64,000 nt of DNA from Dipteris shenzhenensis (Eukaryota; Polypodiophyta; Polypodiopsida; Gleicheniales): the NCBI GenBank assembly GCA_047967505.1, contig CM106538.1. One strand, 5' to 3'. Below the pieces are notes generated by a model. It saw nothing but the letters and a program-made list of their open reading frames with translations, did not search any database and was not told where the DNA came from. The position numbers and the translations under genes were made by a program. The number at the start of each line of letters is the position of its first letter. Position 1 is the stretch's first letter. Below are positions 10,990-24,141 of this stretch, in pieces.

Positions 10990-12720
10990 TCCCTAAAAAA
11001 TTCCGTTATGATTTGGGTAAAAAGCACTCAAATGTATTGAATAAGTTTTAGGCTACATAGTTTTTGGAAAGCTCTTTGTTGTTCGGGGAAGAGGAGTGCA
11101 CGTTTTAATGATGCAAGCCCCAGACGCCGAGATGAGTCCTTGGCTGCGCAAGAGCTCGTATCACCTCCCTCATTGGTGGGGCTAGCCCTTTTTCGGAAAG
11201 AACAACAAATTAAAAACAACGAAGTGGGGGATAATTAAGCTGGTGTGTTGGTAATGCACTATCTTTTACTACAACCTTCTGTTGGATTGAAGTTTTCTAG
11301 TCAAGACCGCTACTCGTGATAGCTCTTTTTGACACACCAGTGTCTATGAGGACATCTAAAGTAAGTGATTTCAAAACAATCACTCAACCAATAGAAGCAA
11401 ACGATGTTTTGAAACATACAAGGAAAAAGCACTAGTAAATATATCCCCAGTGGCATGGACAGATTTAGACAATGCACGAGACACAGACGGATTCCTTGAC
11501 TCGGGTGCTTGGTCGTGTCTTGAGGTGGACTTGGGTGAGCGAACTTCGTCGTGCCGTGGTTCGGATAGAGGACTTTGTACTTTAGATTGGTCAATGATTT
11601 CTGGAGTGGAGAAAAACAGAGATGAACATAAAGTGTATGCTTGATTTGGCTTTGGCAATATTAAGAGGAATAACAAAAGAGACTATGTAGTGGAAGGCAA
11701 CAACAAAGGGACGTTAAATCTTGCATGCGGCCAGAGACGAGAGAAAGCTCGGGGGGGAAATATTAAGGTGAGTGAGAGAACAGAGTCTATAGAGGAAAGC
11801 AGCAAGGGTAAAAGAAGTCAAATGTTCAACGCGGGCAGAGAGGAGACAAAGCTGTAAATGCCCATATTGATAGTGAGCCTTCCAACAACGTCTATGACTT
11901 ATTCAAGAGAAGAGAGGCTCCACATCAGTTTACGAGCAGTAGTGCTCAGAAGCACCGCAACTGTCTCTGACTTATTCATAAAAATAGAGGCTCCAAATCA
12001 CTTTACGAGACGCTCTGCTTAGAAGCGTTGGAAAGCAGCAGTTATTAAAGACATGATTATTCACAGTAGGGGCAAAAGGGTTGGCAGGTTTAGGACAAAG
12101 GGAGTCATTATTTACCTTGATGAACAAAATGCGCTTTCTTTCCACAAGGGTTGCCAGATTTCACCATGTTCATCATTCCTACACAGAGCAATCACGAAGG
12201 TAAGTTCTGAACAAGAAGTTAGAATTTTGAACGGTAGTTTGAAAGGAATGTGGAAAAAATGGGACCTTGTTCGAATTCCCCACTACTAGTGTCCATGGAC
12301 TCTCTAGATCTTTCCGAATCGACTTGGTAAACATCGTTGTCTGGTTGCGACATGCTTGTTGAGATCTTCTCACAAAAGGTTGGAGACGGAAAGAAAGAGA
12401 CACGAGAAGAAGACATGAGAAAACAGAGCCAACATCATGTATCCAAGCGCACTTATATAGAAAAATTGTGATCATCCGTGCCCATGCTTTTCGTAGTTGT
12501 TTGGGTATGTTGGTCCATTACTTTGTGGAAATTCTCTGGAAGCCACCCACATGAAGCGGTCTATAGCTACGGGAGCTTGTGTTGGAGAATTAGACTCTGC
12601 TTCCTAACTTCTCATATACACAATCGCTTGTCTCCTCACTTGAAGACGATAAACATTTCCCATGCTGTAGAAAATTGTGGATGTTCGTTTGCTTTCATGT
12701 GAGAAATGCCCATGCATTCC
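10990..12720. other. No gene seen
   Basis: There are only short overlapping open frames on both strands (for example 11,310-11,676 minus and 12,053-12,289 plus) without recognisable domains. No repeat structure stands out. Confidence 0.4.
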
Positions 12721-15700
12721 GGAATGTGGTTCCTAGGCGTGACAAATTGCGATTGCGGTGATGTATCTAGCTACTTAGTCACATTAGGTTGAGCTATGTA
12801 CCCGAGAGGTAATGCTATTGCCATTGCTGTCTAGACTCATCAGCAGAATGAAAAATGTTCCCTCTATGCCCGGTGGGCACATCTTGCTATAGAGAATAAG
12901 TTGTGGTATCCATTTAAAATTGGGCCACCTTAGTCATTCAACTCTAATTCTAGATCAAGTGCCCTAACTACAACAAAAATATTTTCTTGAATCTCGTCAG
13001 AAGGTATAGACTTTGGTAAGGGCTTGCCACCCTTCCAACCACAATATCTTCAAGATAAAGGCATTGCTTAGCTTCTTTCATATTTGTCATTATATTTCTA
13101 TCAAACTTAGATCCCTGTGACTCATCTCATGCTGGCCAAGATAATTAAGAGTATTTGATGCTGATTAGATTTTCTTGTCCTTTTAGATATTCAACAAGTG
13201 CTTCTTTTGAAATGGTTATCTCCACATGTTTATTTGAATTCTCAAGATTTTTTTGGATACTTCTAGGATGTGAAATAAAGACTTGTAAGTCTTTCATCTC
13301 ATCTATGTCCAGCGCTTTGTTTTTTGCAAGAGTAAATGTAGTTGACTCCAATGGAGTTATTTGTTCTAATAATGCTTATGGCTCACTTAATAAATGATCT
13401 TCATCCACACTGAGTAATGCTTCCATTTCATCATTGGAGTGTTGTTATGAATGATAAACCGAAAGTAGTGTGGATTTATGACCTATTAGTGCATCATCTC
13501 CTTGTATTAAATATGGCTCTATGAATGCTCTCCAATCTAGCACCCTCTCTAAGATAGCCACTTATGATTCTTCCTTTAGAGAACCTCTCTATTGTTTTTC
13601 AATTTGATATAACATATACACCATAGTCAAAATATCCCTTGACGTCAAAACTCTAGAGATAACACTAAATATTCTATCCATATCTTCATGTCTACATAGA
13701 CGACAAGAAGAAAATTAACTTCTCGGGGGGGGGGGGGGCGTTACTCAATAATATATGTGACTACTATCACATGAGTTCAATATAAGGGCATATTTAATTT
13801 CATTTTTTCTCACATTTTCACATACACAAGGGTGTTGTACAAAGGATTTTGGAAAAGAATTTAGAATAGGAAAAGGGTGCATTTTATTAATGAAAAATCA
13901 CAGATAAGGGGTTTTATAAATAGGGCCTGAACGCATGTGATATATAGGGTTTATACATAGTAATCCCCCCGATATTAACTTCCATTTCTTCAAATATTTT
14001 CAAAACAACTAGCATAAAACACAAAAAAAATATGTATGTATTGTTGTTTTCTCTCTAATAATTGTCAGCCCTATATACATAAGATATGAGGTAAACATCC
14101 ACATGAAATCTTTGACCTTTGGTATTGCCTTCATGATATAATCAATTCATGAATCACAAATAGTTAGTATCCATGTACTTATACTCTATACAAGTGTGTT
14201 TTTAGTCCACATTTACCCTCCATTTGAGGTTGGATATGCTTGTATCTTGTCAACATTTTTATGTTATGATCCATGCCATCAATGGTGATGCACATGAACT
14301 TATTGATATTTGAAATACTTCCTCCCTCCAATAAGCACATGATGTAATGGATTGCTCACCATTTTATACATCATTCTCTAAGTTACTCACATTTTCTATC
14401 TTCAATGGCATTTTCCAATTCATCACGTCTTGCATTTGGGCATCCTTTGGTTTGATGGTGTCTTGACATTGCAAAATTGTCCATGCCCAATTGTTATAAG
14501 GTTTACTTTGAAATTATTCTTTCTTCCTTATCTTTTAAAGTTTTATTAACAATTTCCAAACAAACTTCTCTATCATTCCCAAATGAAGATGATGGTGGCA
14601 TTTTATACTTCCATTTGGCATTGTTTGGTAAAGATGAGGTTGTGGCAATGCATGGTCTTCAAGGATTTTATTTAATGAGCATTGTAGCTGCATTTTCAAT
14701 GATTCTTAAAAAAAAAAATGAAATTTACCTTAAAATTTTTCCCCTAACTTTAGGAAGCATGAATATTAGTGTAAAAAAGAAATCATTAAAATTTATGTCA
14801 TTATTCTAATCCTCATCCTTGTCATCATTTGATTCCTCATTATCGCCACCCACTTCCCCATAGCCAATACCTTCCTCTCTCCCAATTTAGCACATCGGGT
14901 TTTATCCATATCTCAGGGTTGTTCAACAAGCACACAAACTAGAGGTTAGTAATTCTTTTGTTACTTGTTTTATGCAATCATTTGATGAAAAATAAATATG
15001 TCTAGTTTGAAGAGCTTACATCAAGAAAGGGAATTAAGTCCCCATTTCTCTAAAGCATCTCAAAGAGTGCCTCCATACCATTCTCATACCATTTTGGTAT
15101 GCATATGTATATTTTTTGTCTGTGCATGGCCTTCCCATTTTGATGTACTAACACTTATAAGAATCCATGATAGTTAAAAAGATTTAGATGCTAAAAGAAG
15201 ACAAACATGTTGAAACAAGACAAAATTTAGTGACCTTATAAAAGATTATAGATAGGTATCCTTGCCTCTTGAGCCTAAATGCAATTGGCCCATTTTAGCC
15301 ACCCTAGCTGTCACCACCCCCCATTGTTGGTCAAACGTCTTGGGATCGTTCTTCATCTCCTTCTTGACTTTATTCTAGTCATCCTAGTGAGCCCAAGCCC
15401 TCTTATTGTCTTGCTGCCTTACTAATTTGACCATTTTTTATTTAAACACTTTAGACATTTTACCCAACATCCACCAAGAGTCACACTCTGTCTCATCTGG
15501 CACTAGGAATTTTGACTGCAATGAGGTTATAGCACAATCTTTTTTAAAAAGGCATGGTATAGATACTCATCCATGAGTCTCTCGAATGTAGAGTTGCATA
15601 GTTGATGATGATCATTTTATCTTGTGAGTTCACGATGATGTGATTTTGGTCATCAATTGAGTAGGGTAGATTTGTGGAAGCTTGGGAGTCAGCTTCTACA

Positions 15701-15800
15701 CTAGTACCTTCATCTCCTATGGAAGAGCATCTATAATGTAGATTCTCCCTCTGCCTAGCCTCCAAAGTCCCTTGAGAGATAGAGATAAAAATAGGTGGAT
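12720..15800. other. AT-rich region without a resolvable gene
   Basis: This is low-GC sequence with many stops in all frames. Minus-strand stretches look weakly coding: 13,351-13,145, an acidic Asp/Asn/Glu-rich run near 14,880-14,800, and 15,765-15,544. They suggest an old decayed gene or transposon, but I recognise no family. A run of 13 G lies near 13,726-13,738. Confidence 0.4.
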
Positions 15801-16029
15801 TTCCTTTTCTTATCTCTCTCTACTGTGTAAGTTCTCATAGGAGGTTCTCCCTTGAGGATGGGTTTAAACCCATGAGCAAATTCCACACATTTTTCTCCCT
15901 CTTGAACCATTGCCTAGCACCCTATATTCCAAAGTTGCATTGCCCAAACAAAGCATAAAAGGAAAAAACTAAATGCAAAATATTAAAAAAAAGAGAATCA
16001 TAAAAACTAAACATAAATCCAAGTATAGA

Positions 16030-16950
16030 GTTTAATTAAGGGAGATGAAATGGAGGAAATAGGAGAGGAAAGGGACAAGGAAAGGGAGAAAAAGGGAGAG
16101 AGATAGAGGGGGGAATATGGATGCATGGGAGGGGCTTAATATGAAGAATGGGCTGAATTTATAAAGGGCATAGGAGAGGAAATGAGATGAGAGATAAGGA
16201 GAGAGGGGTTGAACTTATGAAGGGGATGGAGGGGGGATGGAGAGATGGAGAGGGGGATATAGAAACCTAAAAGCTATGAATGTTTTTGCAAATAGGTAAA
16301 TCCTCCAAAACATGATAGAAGGAGGGGAGAAAGGGGAAATAAAGAGGGGATAAAGGAGGACTGAAAGAAGGAGGGGAGAAAGTGGAGGGATATGGATGCA
16401 TGGATGCCTGGGAGGGGAAAGGGGAAATAAGGAGGGGATAAAGAAGGAGGACTGAAAGAGGGAGGGGAGAAAGAGGGGGTGGATGTGGAAGAGGGATATG
16501 GATGCATGGATGCATGGGAGGGGCTTAATATGAATGCTAGGGCCAGAGTTTATGAGGGGAATAGGACATGAATGGATAGGATGGATTCCTATAGGAGATG
16601 AATGATAGAATAGGGAGATAGGGGATGAATATGAAGGATGGGCTGAATTTATGAGGGGAATAGAAGATGAGATGGATGGAATGGATGCATGAGATTAGTT
16701 ATTATGAAAAATAAAAATGAGGTGAGTTTAGGATGAAGGATGGGTTGAATTCCTAAAGGGGAAGGATGTGGGGGGGGGGGGGGTAGAAAAATGGCTAAAA
16801 AGGGGAAGCAAAAGGAGAGAAAGAGGGAAAGGGGGATGAAGAGATGACTAAAAGGAAGAATAAAGGAGGGGAAATGGGGAGGGAAAGGAGAGTTGAATAT
16901 TGGGAAAAATTAGAGGGAGGGATGTATGGAAAAGGATAAAAACAAAAATA
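16030..16950 (+). repeat. Purine-rich imperfect minisatellite region
   Basis: This is about 900 bp dominated by A and G on the plus strand, with interspersed recurring blocks such as atatggatgcatgggagggg followed by cttaatatgaa (near 16,117 and 16,496). A second recurring block is a ggagggga(g)aaa(g)gg type. A G run lies near 16,770-16,782. The Pro/Ser-rich minus-strand open frames here are by-products of base composition. Confidence 0.75.
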
Positions 16951-16989
16951 CTAACAAAAAATTATGGAAATAAACTAAAAACTAATAAA

Positions 16990-18800
16990 CAATAAACTAA
17001 CAAACAATAAACAACCATTTGAACAACCTTGAGAGAGGTCAGATGAATACTTACTTCATTTCTTGAGGTGGACTAGGTGTTGGGGGGATGCTATGGATGC
17101 CTACAAAAGTAAAAAACTCACAATTTTTTAAGACAAGCATGGAAAAAGCAAGGGAATGAGTGAAATAAACCAAGAACTAGTAAGAGTTACATTCTTTCCC
17201 TCAAATCTAGCATCATCTACTCATTCCAAATGCATTTTTACGTCTATGCATGCAAAAAGAGAAGGGAAATCAAGAACGGCAGAGAAATGGAGGAAAGGCA
17301 AAGGGATGAGAAAACGGAGGAGTAAAGGACAACCTTCCATAAATATGTGTGCACATGCAAATTTTTATTATGCTTATGTGTGTGTCCACCAACATTGGTA
17401 CTCCATGGGTTTGGTAATCATAATGGGATGGGTTTGGCAATCATAATGGGAACCCCTCTTACTACAATGTTGGTACTCCATGAGGAAGTTGGTCATTGGC
17501 ATTCAGAATGGGACTGAAATTGGTGGGCATATAAATCGTGCAAAGCAAAATCTATGCAAAGAGTTTTGCCATAAGCTCAGTTTGTAAGGTGACATGAAGG
17601 TGGGAAGGCCATCCCATTGAGTGAGGAGGTGGTGAATACCTAGGCAAGAGGGTCTCCAAGAGAGAGCAAAAATGGTATTGCAAAGGAGGATTGGCAAGAG
17701 CGGCTTGCATGGTGATACAATCACGTGAAGGGAAGGTTTCATGTAACGTGCAGCCAAGGTGTAAGAATTTGCATTCATGACCATAGTTTGTGATCGTAGG
17801 GATGCAGTAGCTATGATCTCAATGTGACCGGCATCATAAGTAAGCGTGGAGCATAGGAAGGTTGAAGGTTAAGGAGAGCATTTGGTTGTTGTAATGTGTA
17901 TCAAGAAGGTGATGAGGTCAAGGAGAAGTGAAGTGTAGACTCAGGTGAAGGATACGTCAAAGGTTGGCCAAGAGAGAGAGAAGAATCTATTGGCTAACAA
18001 GGTTGTGTTTAGCATAGCCCATCTTGTATCAAAGCTATCGCAAGGCTCTCATGAGCAGTAAGAGGTAAAAATTGTAATCAAAGGGTTCACTAAATGAACA
18101 GATGAGGGCACGTCTTGTGACAAAACTCCTATCTATACCTTCTTAGGTACTACATAGCATATACATCTGAGAAAGCACAAGAGAGAGTAAGAAAAACAGA
18201 TTGAGAAAGAATGAAGCAATAATAATAGGCTCAGGGATGGCAAGCATGCAAGGGGGAGAAGAGAGCTCTAGTAAGTAGAGATGAGGATAGGGCGACTAGT
18301 AGAGGTAGGAAAAGGGACAAGAGGCCGAGCACCATAGCATGAGGTGGGGCTAAGAGGTTAATCGAACCTTTTGGGCAAGCCACAAGAGGTGTTGTAGAGA
18401 CAACCACAAACACATAAGGTCCCAAAGGAAAGATAAGGATATGGTAGAGAATACGATAGAGGTAGAATAGACATGTAGCCACGTAACTCAAGCCATAGGA
18501 AGTTTGTGACCCAAGGAAGAGGGCCACATCATAAGCAAGGTAAGAGAAACTTTAAGTGTAAGCATATAGTAAGAAGAAAGGTGAAGCATTAGGGGAATAT
18601 TGGGTTCTCCAAAGGGCCCCCAATTAGTGTTTCCTAATTTCAAGCGATTAGTGAGGTATTTGAAGTGTACCAATAACAATGCTCCTTTTTGTGGGGCAAT
18701 GCCATGTTGAGGTGGAGGGTGGGCAGACCTGCAAACAGCCCCTATAAGCTACTCCTCTTACACCAGGGACCACTCAAACCATCCCCCCCCTCAACCCATG
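16990..18800. other. No gene seen
   Basis: Short open frames on both strands (for example 17,784-17,503 and 18,527-18,231, minus) carry no recognisable motif. A local duplication of gggtttggtaatcataatggg lies near 17,407-17,450. Confidence 0.4.
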
Positions 18801-18817
18801 CTTGACCCTTCTCCAAT

Positions 18818-19357
18818 ATGCACCTCCCCCAAACAAACCTACAAGTCATTCAAGAGGCGGTGGGCTCGTCTGGGCAAAAATTCCCCCCTCTCAGCTTGTT
18901 ACAGGCCTGCCCCCTCCTCTTCTTTGGTCCAGCTCCATTCTCCCTTCATTTTTTGAACATGGGAACTCATTTGGCATCTTCTTTGCCCCCTCCTACTTTG
19001 GTCCACTGTCTTTCTCCCTCTCCAACACCTCCTGTAGCAGCTGCTCATCCAATCCTAGCTACAACACCTCCTACAGCCCCCTTTGCTCTTTCTCCCGCCA
19101 TTCCTCGCTATAATACCTCCTTAGTGGCTGCTCATTCCCCTCTGCTCTTTCTCCCTCCATTCCTAGCTACAACACCACCTAGAGCAGCTGCTCATCCCCC
19201 TAAGCTCTTTCTCCCTCCATTCCTAGCTACAGCACCTCTTGGAGCTTCTCTCAACCTCCTTCAGTTGCACACTCTATACCTTCTCCCTCTCTCTCCCTCT
19301 ATTGGAGTTGCTCTCTCCCTCCAAGCTGCACTTTCTAGTCCACTATTGCCATTGTGA
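18818..19357 (+). other. Open frame rich in Pro/Ser/Leu over a 60-bp tandem repeat; coding status doubtful
   Basis: A 179-codon open frame contains repeats of the form FLPPFLATTPP-RAAAHPP. The DNA under it is an imperfect tandem repeat of about 60 bp: cctagctacaacacc, then cagctgctcatcccc, then gctctttctccctccatt. The units lie between about 19,050 and 19,245. The low-complexity composition and the equally open alternative frame suggest the frame survives because of the repeat. It has no signal peptide, no domain and no similarity I recognise. A hydroxyproline-rich wall-type protein is conceivable but unsupported. Confidence 0.3.
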
Positions 19358-19989
19358 CCTCTGTACAAGCATGGTGAGGAGACCATACATGTACTTTGTG
19401 TCCCACAGGAGAAAAAATGCATTGGGTGAATGGGTGCCTTGCACCTATAGCTTGAATGATTGGATAGTCATGAGAGGATCTGCCAAGGGTCCACATAAGC
19501 TTCCCAAGAGCAAAAGAGGCGATCTTTTGCATGAATGGTAGGGCCTATCATAGCTTGTTTGTAGAAAATCCGTTGTGCCAGAATAGTAGTGGGAACGAGA
19601 AACATCTTATTTGACGACTAAATTTCTATGTCACCCACAAAAGATGACATTGCAAATGATATACTATCTCCAAACATAATGCGATGTTTAGGGTTTTTGG
19701 TCTTGAACAAAAGGTAGAAAAGTTGATGTTAAGGGACTTCCTAAGTCAACTACTACAAGGATACGTTTTCTATGGCATTTTTCTTCAATGACAAATGCAA
19801 TGGGCTTCAGAGGACCTAAACAAACGAGGGAGTGTTCCCCCCCCTTCATGGCTCCAAATGCTCTTATCCCAACACTATATTATTTGAACAATTATGGGAT
19901 TCATAATTTTAAATTAGTTGTAACATAGTATTTACTACCATGGTTGTTAACACTAAATTGTGATGATTATGGCACTGGTTTTCCACTTC

Positions 19990-20325
19990 ATGCCCATTTC
20001 GAAGTGTAATGAGTCAGTTTGAAATTGTATTTTGAAATAGCACCAGTGTAATGAGTCAGTTTGAAATTGTATTTTGAAATAGCACTTGTGCATAACAGAT
20101 GTATTTCCTTCAGACTTTGAGGAGTGGGAACTAGTCGAGTGCTTCTTAGGTAAGTTTACTACCATTCATGAGGATTTAGGAAGGCAAATGCATGCTAGAG
20201 AGAAGTCCTTTGCTTTGAGGAGTGGGAACCAGTTGAGTGCTTCTTAGGTAAGTTTATTGCCATTCATGAGAATTTAGGAAGGCAAATGCATGCTAGAGAG
20301 AAGTCCTTTGCTTTGAAATAGAGAA
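19990..20325 (+). repeat. Two adjacent tandem duplications
   Basis: At about 20,007-20,090 a unit of about 42 bp (gtgtaatgagtcagtttgaa and on) is duplicated. At about 20,113-20,320 a unit of about 100 bp (from ctttgaggagtgggaac to gaagtcctttg) is duplicated with few differences. Confidence 0.8.
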
Positions 20326-20329
20326 CTAT

Positions 20330-22758
20330 CTATTGGTATAATGCCAAGTACATTAATCCAAGGACAGAATCAGGCTATGGCCATCTTCAATGCATTGCAA
20401 CACCACAACTTGAAGACATGGATTTAGCATGGTGGACATGAGAATAGTGCAATCATACATGGAAAAGATTGCAAAGGATGTGGGCATGGCAATGAAGTTT
20501 ACATTTGGCTCTAAATGGGTAAGGTTGTCTTGGTTTATGCCTCTGCACATTTTTGCTTCTTGTTTTCAAGATATCCAGCTGCAGAGAACAAAAACCATGT
20601 GGCCATGCAAGTGCCTACATTAGAATGCCCTTGAGGAATTGCTTAGGGTGAATTGGGGAAGCAGGTCAGGTGAACAAAAGGGTGATCTATTTCAATGCCA
20701 TGTATGTAAGGACAATGTGGTTGTCAAGTACCACATCTCCCGAAAAATGTTATATTTTTCTTTCCAATATAGGCATTGGAAGAAAACAAAAGCAATTGGC
20801 TCCCCCTTGACTCTAACGACAATGATAATACAGGGGTAAGTTTATGTATTGGTTCTTATTTAGGAGATGTTTGTCACGTCACAGTGGACTCTCAGGGATG
20901 TGCGGGAACACCTATTGGTCATGGAGGATGGCATGTCTAAGTTCTTTCACTTTACCTTAAATGGTGAAAAGGTAAGAAAGCATGCAGAGAAGCACATGCA
21001 TAGTGCCACTTTTATCCCTCTTGCAATATTGAAGATTGTAAACAATGTGGGGTGGAACAATTGTGGATTTTGACATTTTTCAATTAATAGTGGTGCAATT
21101 AATTTTGATGTTTTGAATGGTTTTGTTTCATGTCAATGTCAAGTTTTGCCCAAAAAAATTATAATTCTTTTTATTATTTATATTTAGAAAATTTGGGTAT
21201 ATATAGGTTATGAAGTTACTTTAGTTTTAAAGTTTCACTATCATAGCCATAGTTCTCCTAGCTACCAAACTACCATTGATTCTGCTAGGTCTGCCTTCCA
21301 CGATTTCATCTCCCATACTCCATTTGTTGATAGAGAGGAGGAGTTATTTCCAGTCTTTGATAAGAGCATAGATGTCCTGGGTACCTACTTGGGAGCTCGA
21401 GATGATTTTGAAGACCTCATCAAGTACATGCAAGACCACATCGTGAGTTTTGCATATCAACTTGATGAGTCTACAAAGAGATGGGTCCCAATTGATTATT
21501 TGAAGTACTTGTTCAATCAAGAACCTAGGTTCGTGAAGCATTTAGACCACTTTTGAGCCCAGCTCACACCCCTAGGCTTTAGGGAGGTGGACACTGATGA
21601 CCTCCTAGCATGCGGAGTCATCAGAAACACAAAAAATAGGTTCCTATCCTGGGAAATGACCTTTATTTTCCTTCTCTAGGAGGGGCAAATGGAAGAGGAG
21701 TCCTCGACCTCAAGCCTTGCCTCTGCCCCTCCCTTTTCAATCCTCTTATTTCTATAGATGAGCCCAACATCTACAATGAACAGCCCATAAATGAAGAAGC
21801 TGAGGAGTGGGAAGCTACATTGGCCCTAGAAGTGCTCCAATGACCTCCTGAACCCCATTCTACTTCTCAAATTCCATCCACCTCAAGCAGCACCTCTGTT
21901 GACCTTGCAACAGTGATATGGTTTCTTGCTCCCCTTCTTGTTGATGGAGAATAATACCTCTTTCTCCATGACATCGAGGTTGTGTTTGGTCTCTGGGAGG
22001 ATGAAGCTCTTGGTGTCCAGTGTGGATACAAGGTGGACATGACTATGCAAGAACCTAGGTTTTTGGAAGAAGATGATTCAATAGAAGAGGTTCTTGCTTT
22101 AACACTGGCCAAAATCAAAGATGCAGAGACATCAATCTACTCTGACTTACTTGATGTTCTAGAATAAGCCTCCATATCTCACTTCGGACAGCGAGGCCTC
22201 TAGATCCATCCTCATTGACAAAGAGAAAGGGATTGAGCATGATGACTCCATAGTGGTAAGAAACTATGAGCTTTGAATTTCTTCTCTCTTGGTATAATTT
22301 TGCTTTAACGGAATTCTAATGTAATGTTGTGGACTGTTGCAGGAGGCATTTGAGGTTGACCTATTCTGATCTCAGCAACGCCTTGTTTGCAGTAGCTTCG
22401 GATAAGATCACTCATTGGCACATTACCTTGGCCAAGCAAAAGGGTGCTTTGTGGTTATCCACAAAAAGTTTTCTCCACATGGCACTGATGACCTCTTGAA
22501 GTGCAAGGCCTTGTCATGAGTGATTGGTCATGCTAACATCAATCACAATGCTGACAAGGTCATTTTGGTGAACCGCATGGCTACCCTCAATGCTTTTGGA
22601 ACCAATTTTCAAGGTATGGCATTGACGGTAGCAACCATGTCCTTGGCTAGCAACGACAATAGTGTTGACTCTCTATCGACTAGGTTTAGAGCCAGGAGTG
22701 TATTTGGGAATTCAAAGCCCGATGTTCTCAATGTTTTAGAGAAGAGAGAAAGGCTCTG
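20330..22758 (+). pseudogene. Unidentified multi-exon gene remnant
   Basis: Several plus-strand stretches look like real coding sequence. The frame at about 21,268-21,660 reads AFHDFISHTPFVDREEELFP, then DVLGTYLGARDDFEDLIKYM, then RWVPIDYLKYLFNQEPRFV, with one TGA where CGA (Arg) would fit. The frame at 21,960-22,167 reads DIEVVFGLWEDEALGVQCGY and then an acidic helix-like run ending at a TAA. A good intron lies at about 22,256-22,343 (gtaagaaa to gttgcag). After it EAFEVDLF continues, again with stops. A final open frame runs 22,520-22,758. I do not recognise the family. The mix of spliceable introns and C-to-T type stops indicates an inactive gene, either host-derived or part of a transposon. 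Confidence 0.4.
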
Positions 22759-22999
22759 AAGCCTTATTGTATATAACTTTTATTTTATAACCACATTTGC
22801 CTTCTGCGCCACGGGAAAGAAACATCATTTGACCACTCAAATTCACACTGAACTTGCATAAACTAATGGAAAGCATCACGTAACATGTATAATAAGATGG
22901 GAACAGTAATAGAACATCAAAATATCTTTTATTCATTGGCCTCAAAGGGCAGATATTTACAAAATGATTCAAGTTACACCAAATGAACCTAAACAACAT

Positions 23000-24102
23000 C
23001 TAGGGCCTAAGGGAGGGATCGGAGCGAATGCACTTGGTGAGTGCAAGGTCCTTGTCCATCATTGTTACTCTTTTGGCATGGATAGCACATAAGTTTGCAT
23101 CTTCAAAAAGACCTACTGTCATCTGCTCCATTGCCTCCTAAATTGCTCCCATAGTGCCTGAAGTGAAACACACATCATCCTTGTAATGCTGTGCTATCTC
23201 ACGTACAACACGCTGGAAGGGCGCACGGGGAATGAGATTGTCCACAGTGGTTTGGAACTTTCGGATCTCTTGAAGTGCCTTCATGCCTGTTTTTTTGCGC
23301 CTCTTAATCTTCGGGGGACCGTGCACTGGCCTCTAGACATGGCCCCATGGCCGCTTGTCTTCTTTGAACTTCTTTCGCCTCTCCTCCCTTGCAACCACCT
23401 CTTCAGACTCCTCTTCCTGAGTCTGGTGGGTCCTTCAAGGTGGCTTGTCACGCCTAGGGGTCTTCTTTGTCCTTGGTCTCTTTTCCTTTTAATGAGGCTA
23501 GGAGACAACAGGTTGAGGCTCTTGCTCAGCTTGTACTAGAGGCTCCTCATATGTGACAATCTCAAGGCACAGAGGCTTGATGGTGCTCTTCGGTGTGGTC
23601 TACTTGGTTGGAGGATTGGGGCCAAGGTTCATTACATCTACGAGCCTGCCAAATACTTCCTCTTGTTGTGGCCCCTTTAATCTCTCCATCTCCTCTCTTT
23701 GCCTTTCTTGCTCCCCTTGTTGGTCCAGATGCTCCGTGCTAGGACCCTACGGAGGAGGGAGGGGTAGTTGATCACGATGGATTGGACTATTTTGTCCCTA
23801 TTGGGAGACTTCTCTACTTCCACGGTTAGTTGTGTGGAAGGACTGAGAGGACCCCTGATCGTGCTTGGATCCTTCATCATGCTGGGATTCCTCATGGTGC
23901 TGAGATCCCTGGGATCCCCCATGAGAATTGAATGGTGGGGATTCTGTTGCTGGGACTCCTGGTGATGAGAACCGCCTTCAGATCCCTACTGATCATTGCC
24001 CTCTTGGCCACTGGGGCTTGCAGTTTATGGAGTTGTTAGGAGGAGAGCGAGTAGCATCTAAATGGTGTCCAATGGGCCTGTAGTTTGTTTAACTCGTGCC
24101 AT
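23000..24102 (-). pseudogene. Histone H3-derived gene with greatly enlarged N-terminal region, inactivated
   Basis: The minus frame opens at ATG 24,102-24,100 with MARVKQT, matching the histone H3 start (MARTKQT). It ends at TAG 23,002-23,000 after an H3 histone fold: KALQEIRKFQ, LIPRAPFQRVVREIAQ, then [18 protein letters not shown] and MMDKDLAL. Loop 1 has the length of canonical H3, without the insertion common in plant CENH3. Between the two lie about 260 codons rich in Gln, His, Ser, Glu, Lys and Arg. The whole would be about 366 residues against 136 for H3. Eleven in-frame stops (eight TAG, two TAA, one TGA) all fit lost Gln or Arg codons, and one frameshift falls in a G run near 23,915. 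A TATATAAAG box lies at 24,133-24,141. It is a pseudogene of an H3 variant or of an H3 captured by a mobile element. Confidence 0.7.
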
Positions 24103-24132
24103 ATAAATGAGGGATTTTAGGATTTTGAAGTG

Positions 24133-24141
24133 CTTTATATA
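24133..24141 (-). promoter_or_regulatory. TATA box upstream of the H3-derived pseudogene
   Basis: The minus strand reads TATATAAAG 31 bp before the ATG. The spacing would give a very short 5' leader. It sits inside a small dyad, gtgcttta and taaagcac. Confidence 0.45.

Noticed and set aside
16267-16515. Pro/Ser-rich minus-strand open frames
   Set aside because: They lie entirely on a purine-rich repeat; two frames are open at once, which reflects base composition and not coding.
23000-24102. Stops in the H3-derived frame as sites of U-to-C RNA editing
   Set aside because: Such editing restores stop codons in fern and hornwort organelles, but this is a nuclear histone-type gene, there is also a frameshift, and nearby transposons show the same stops. 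Decay by deamination is simpler.
23000-24102. Centromeric H3 (CENH3) assignment
   Set aside because: Loop 1 lacks the usual CENH3 insertion and the N-terminus MARVKQT is H3-like, so CENH3 is possible but not supported.
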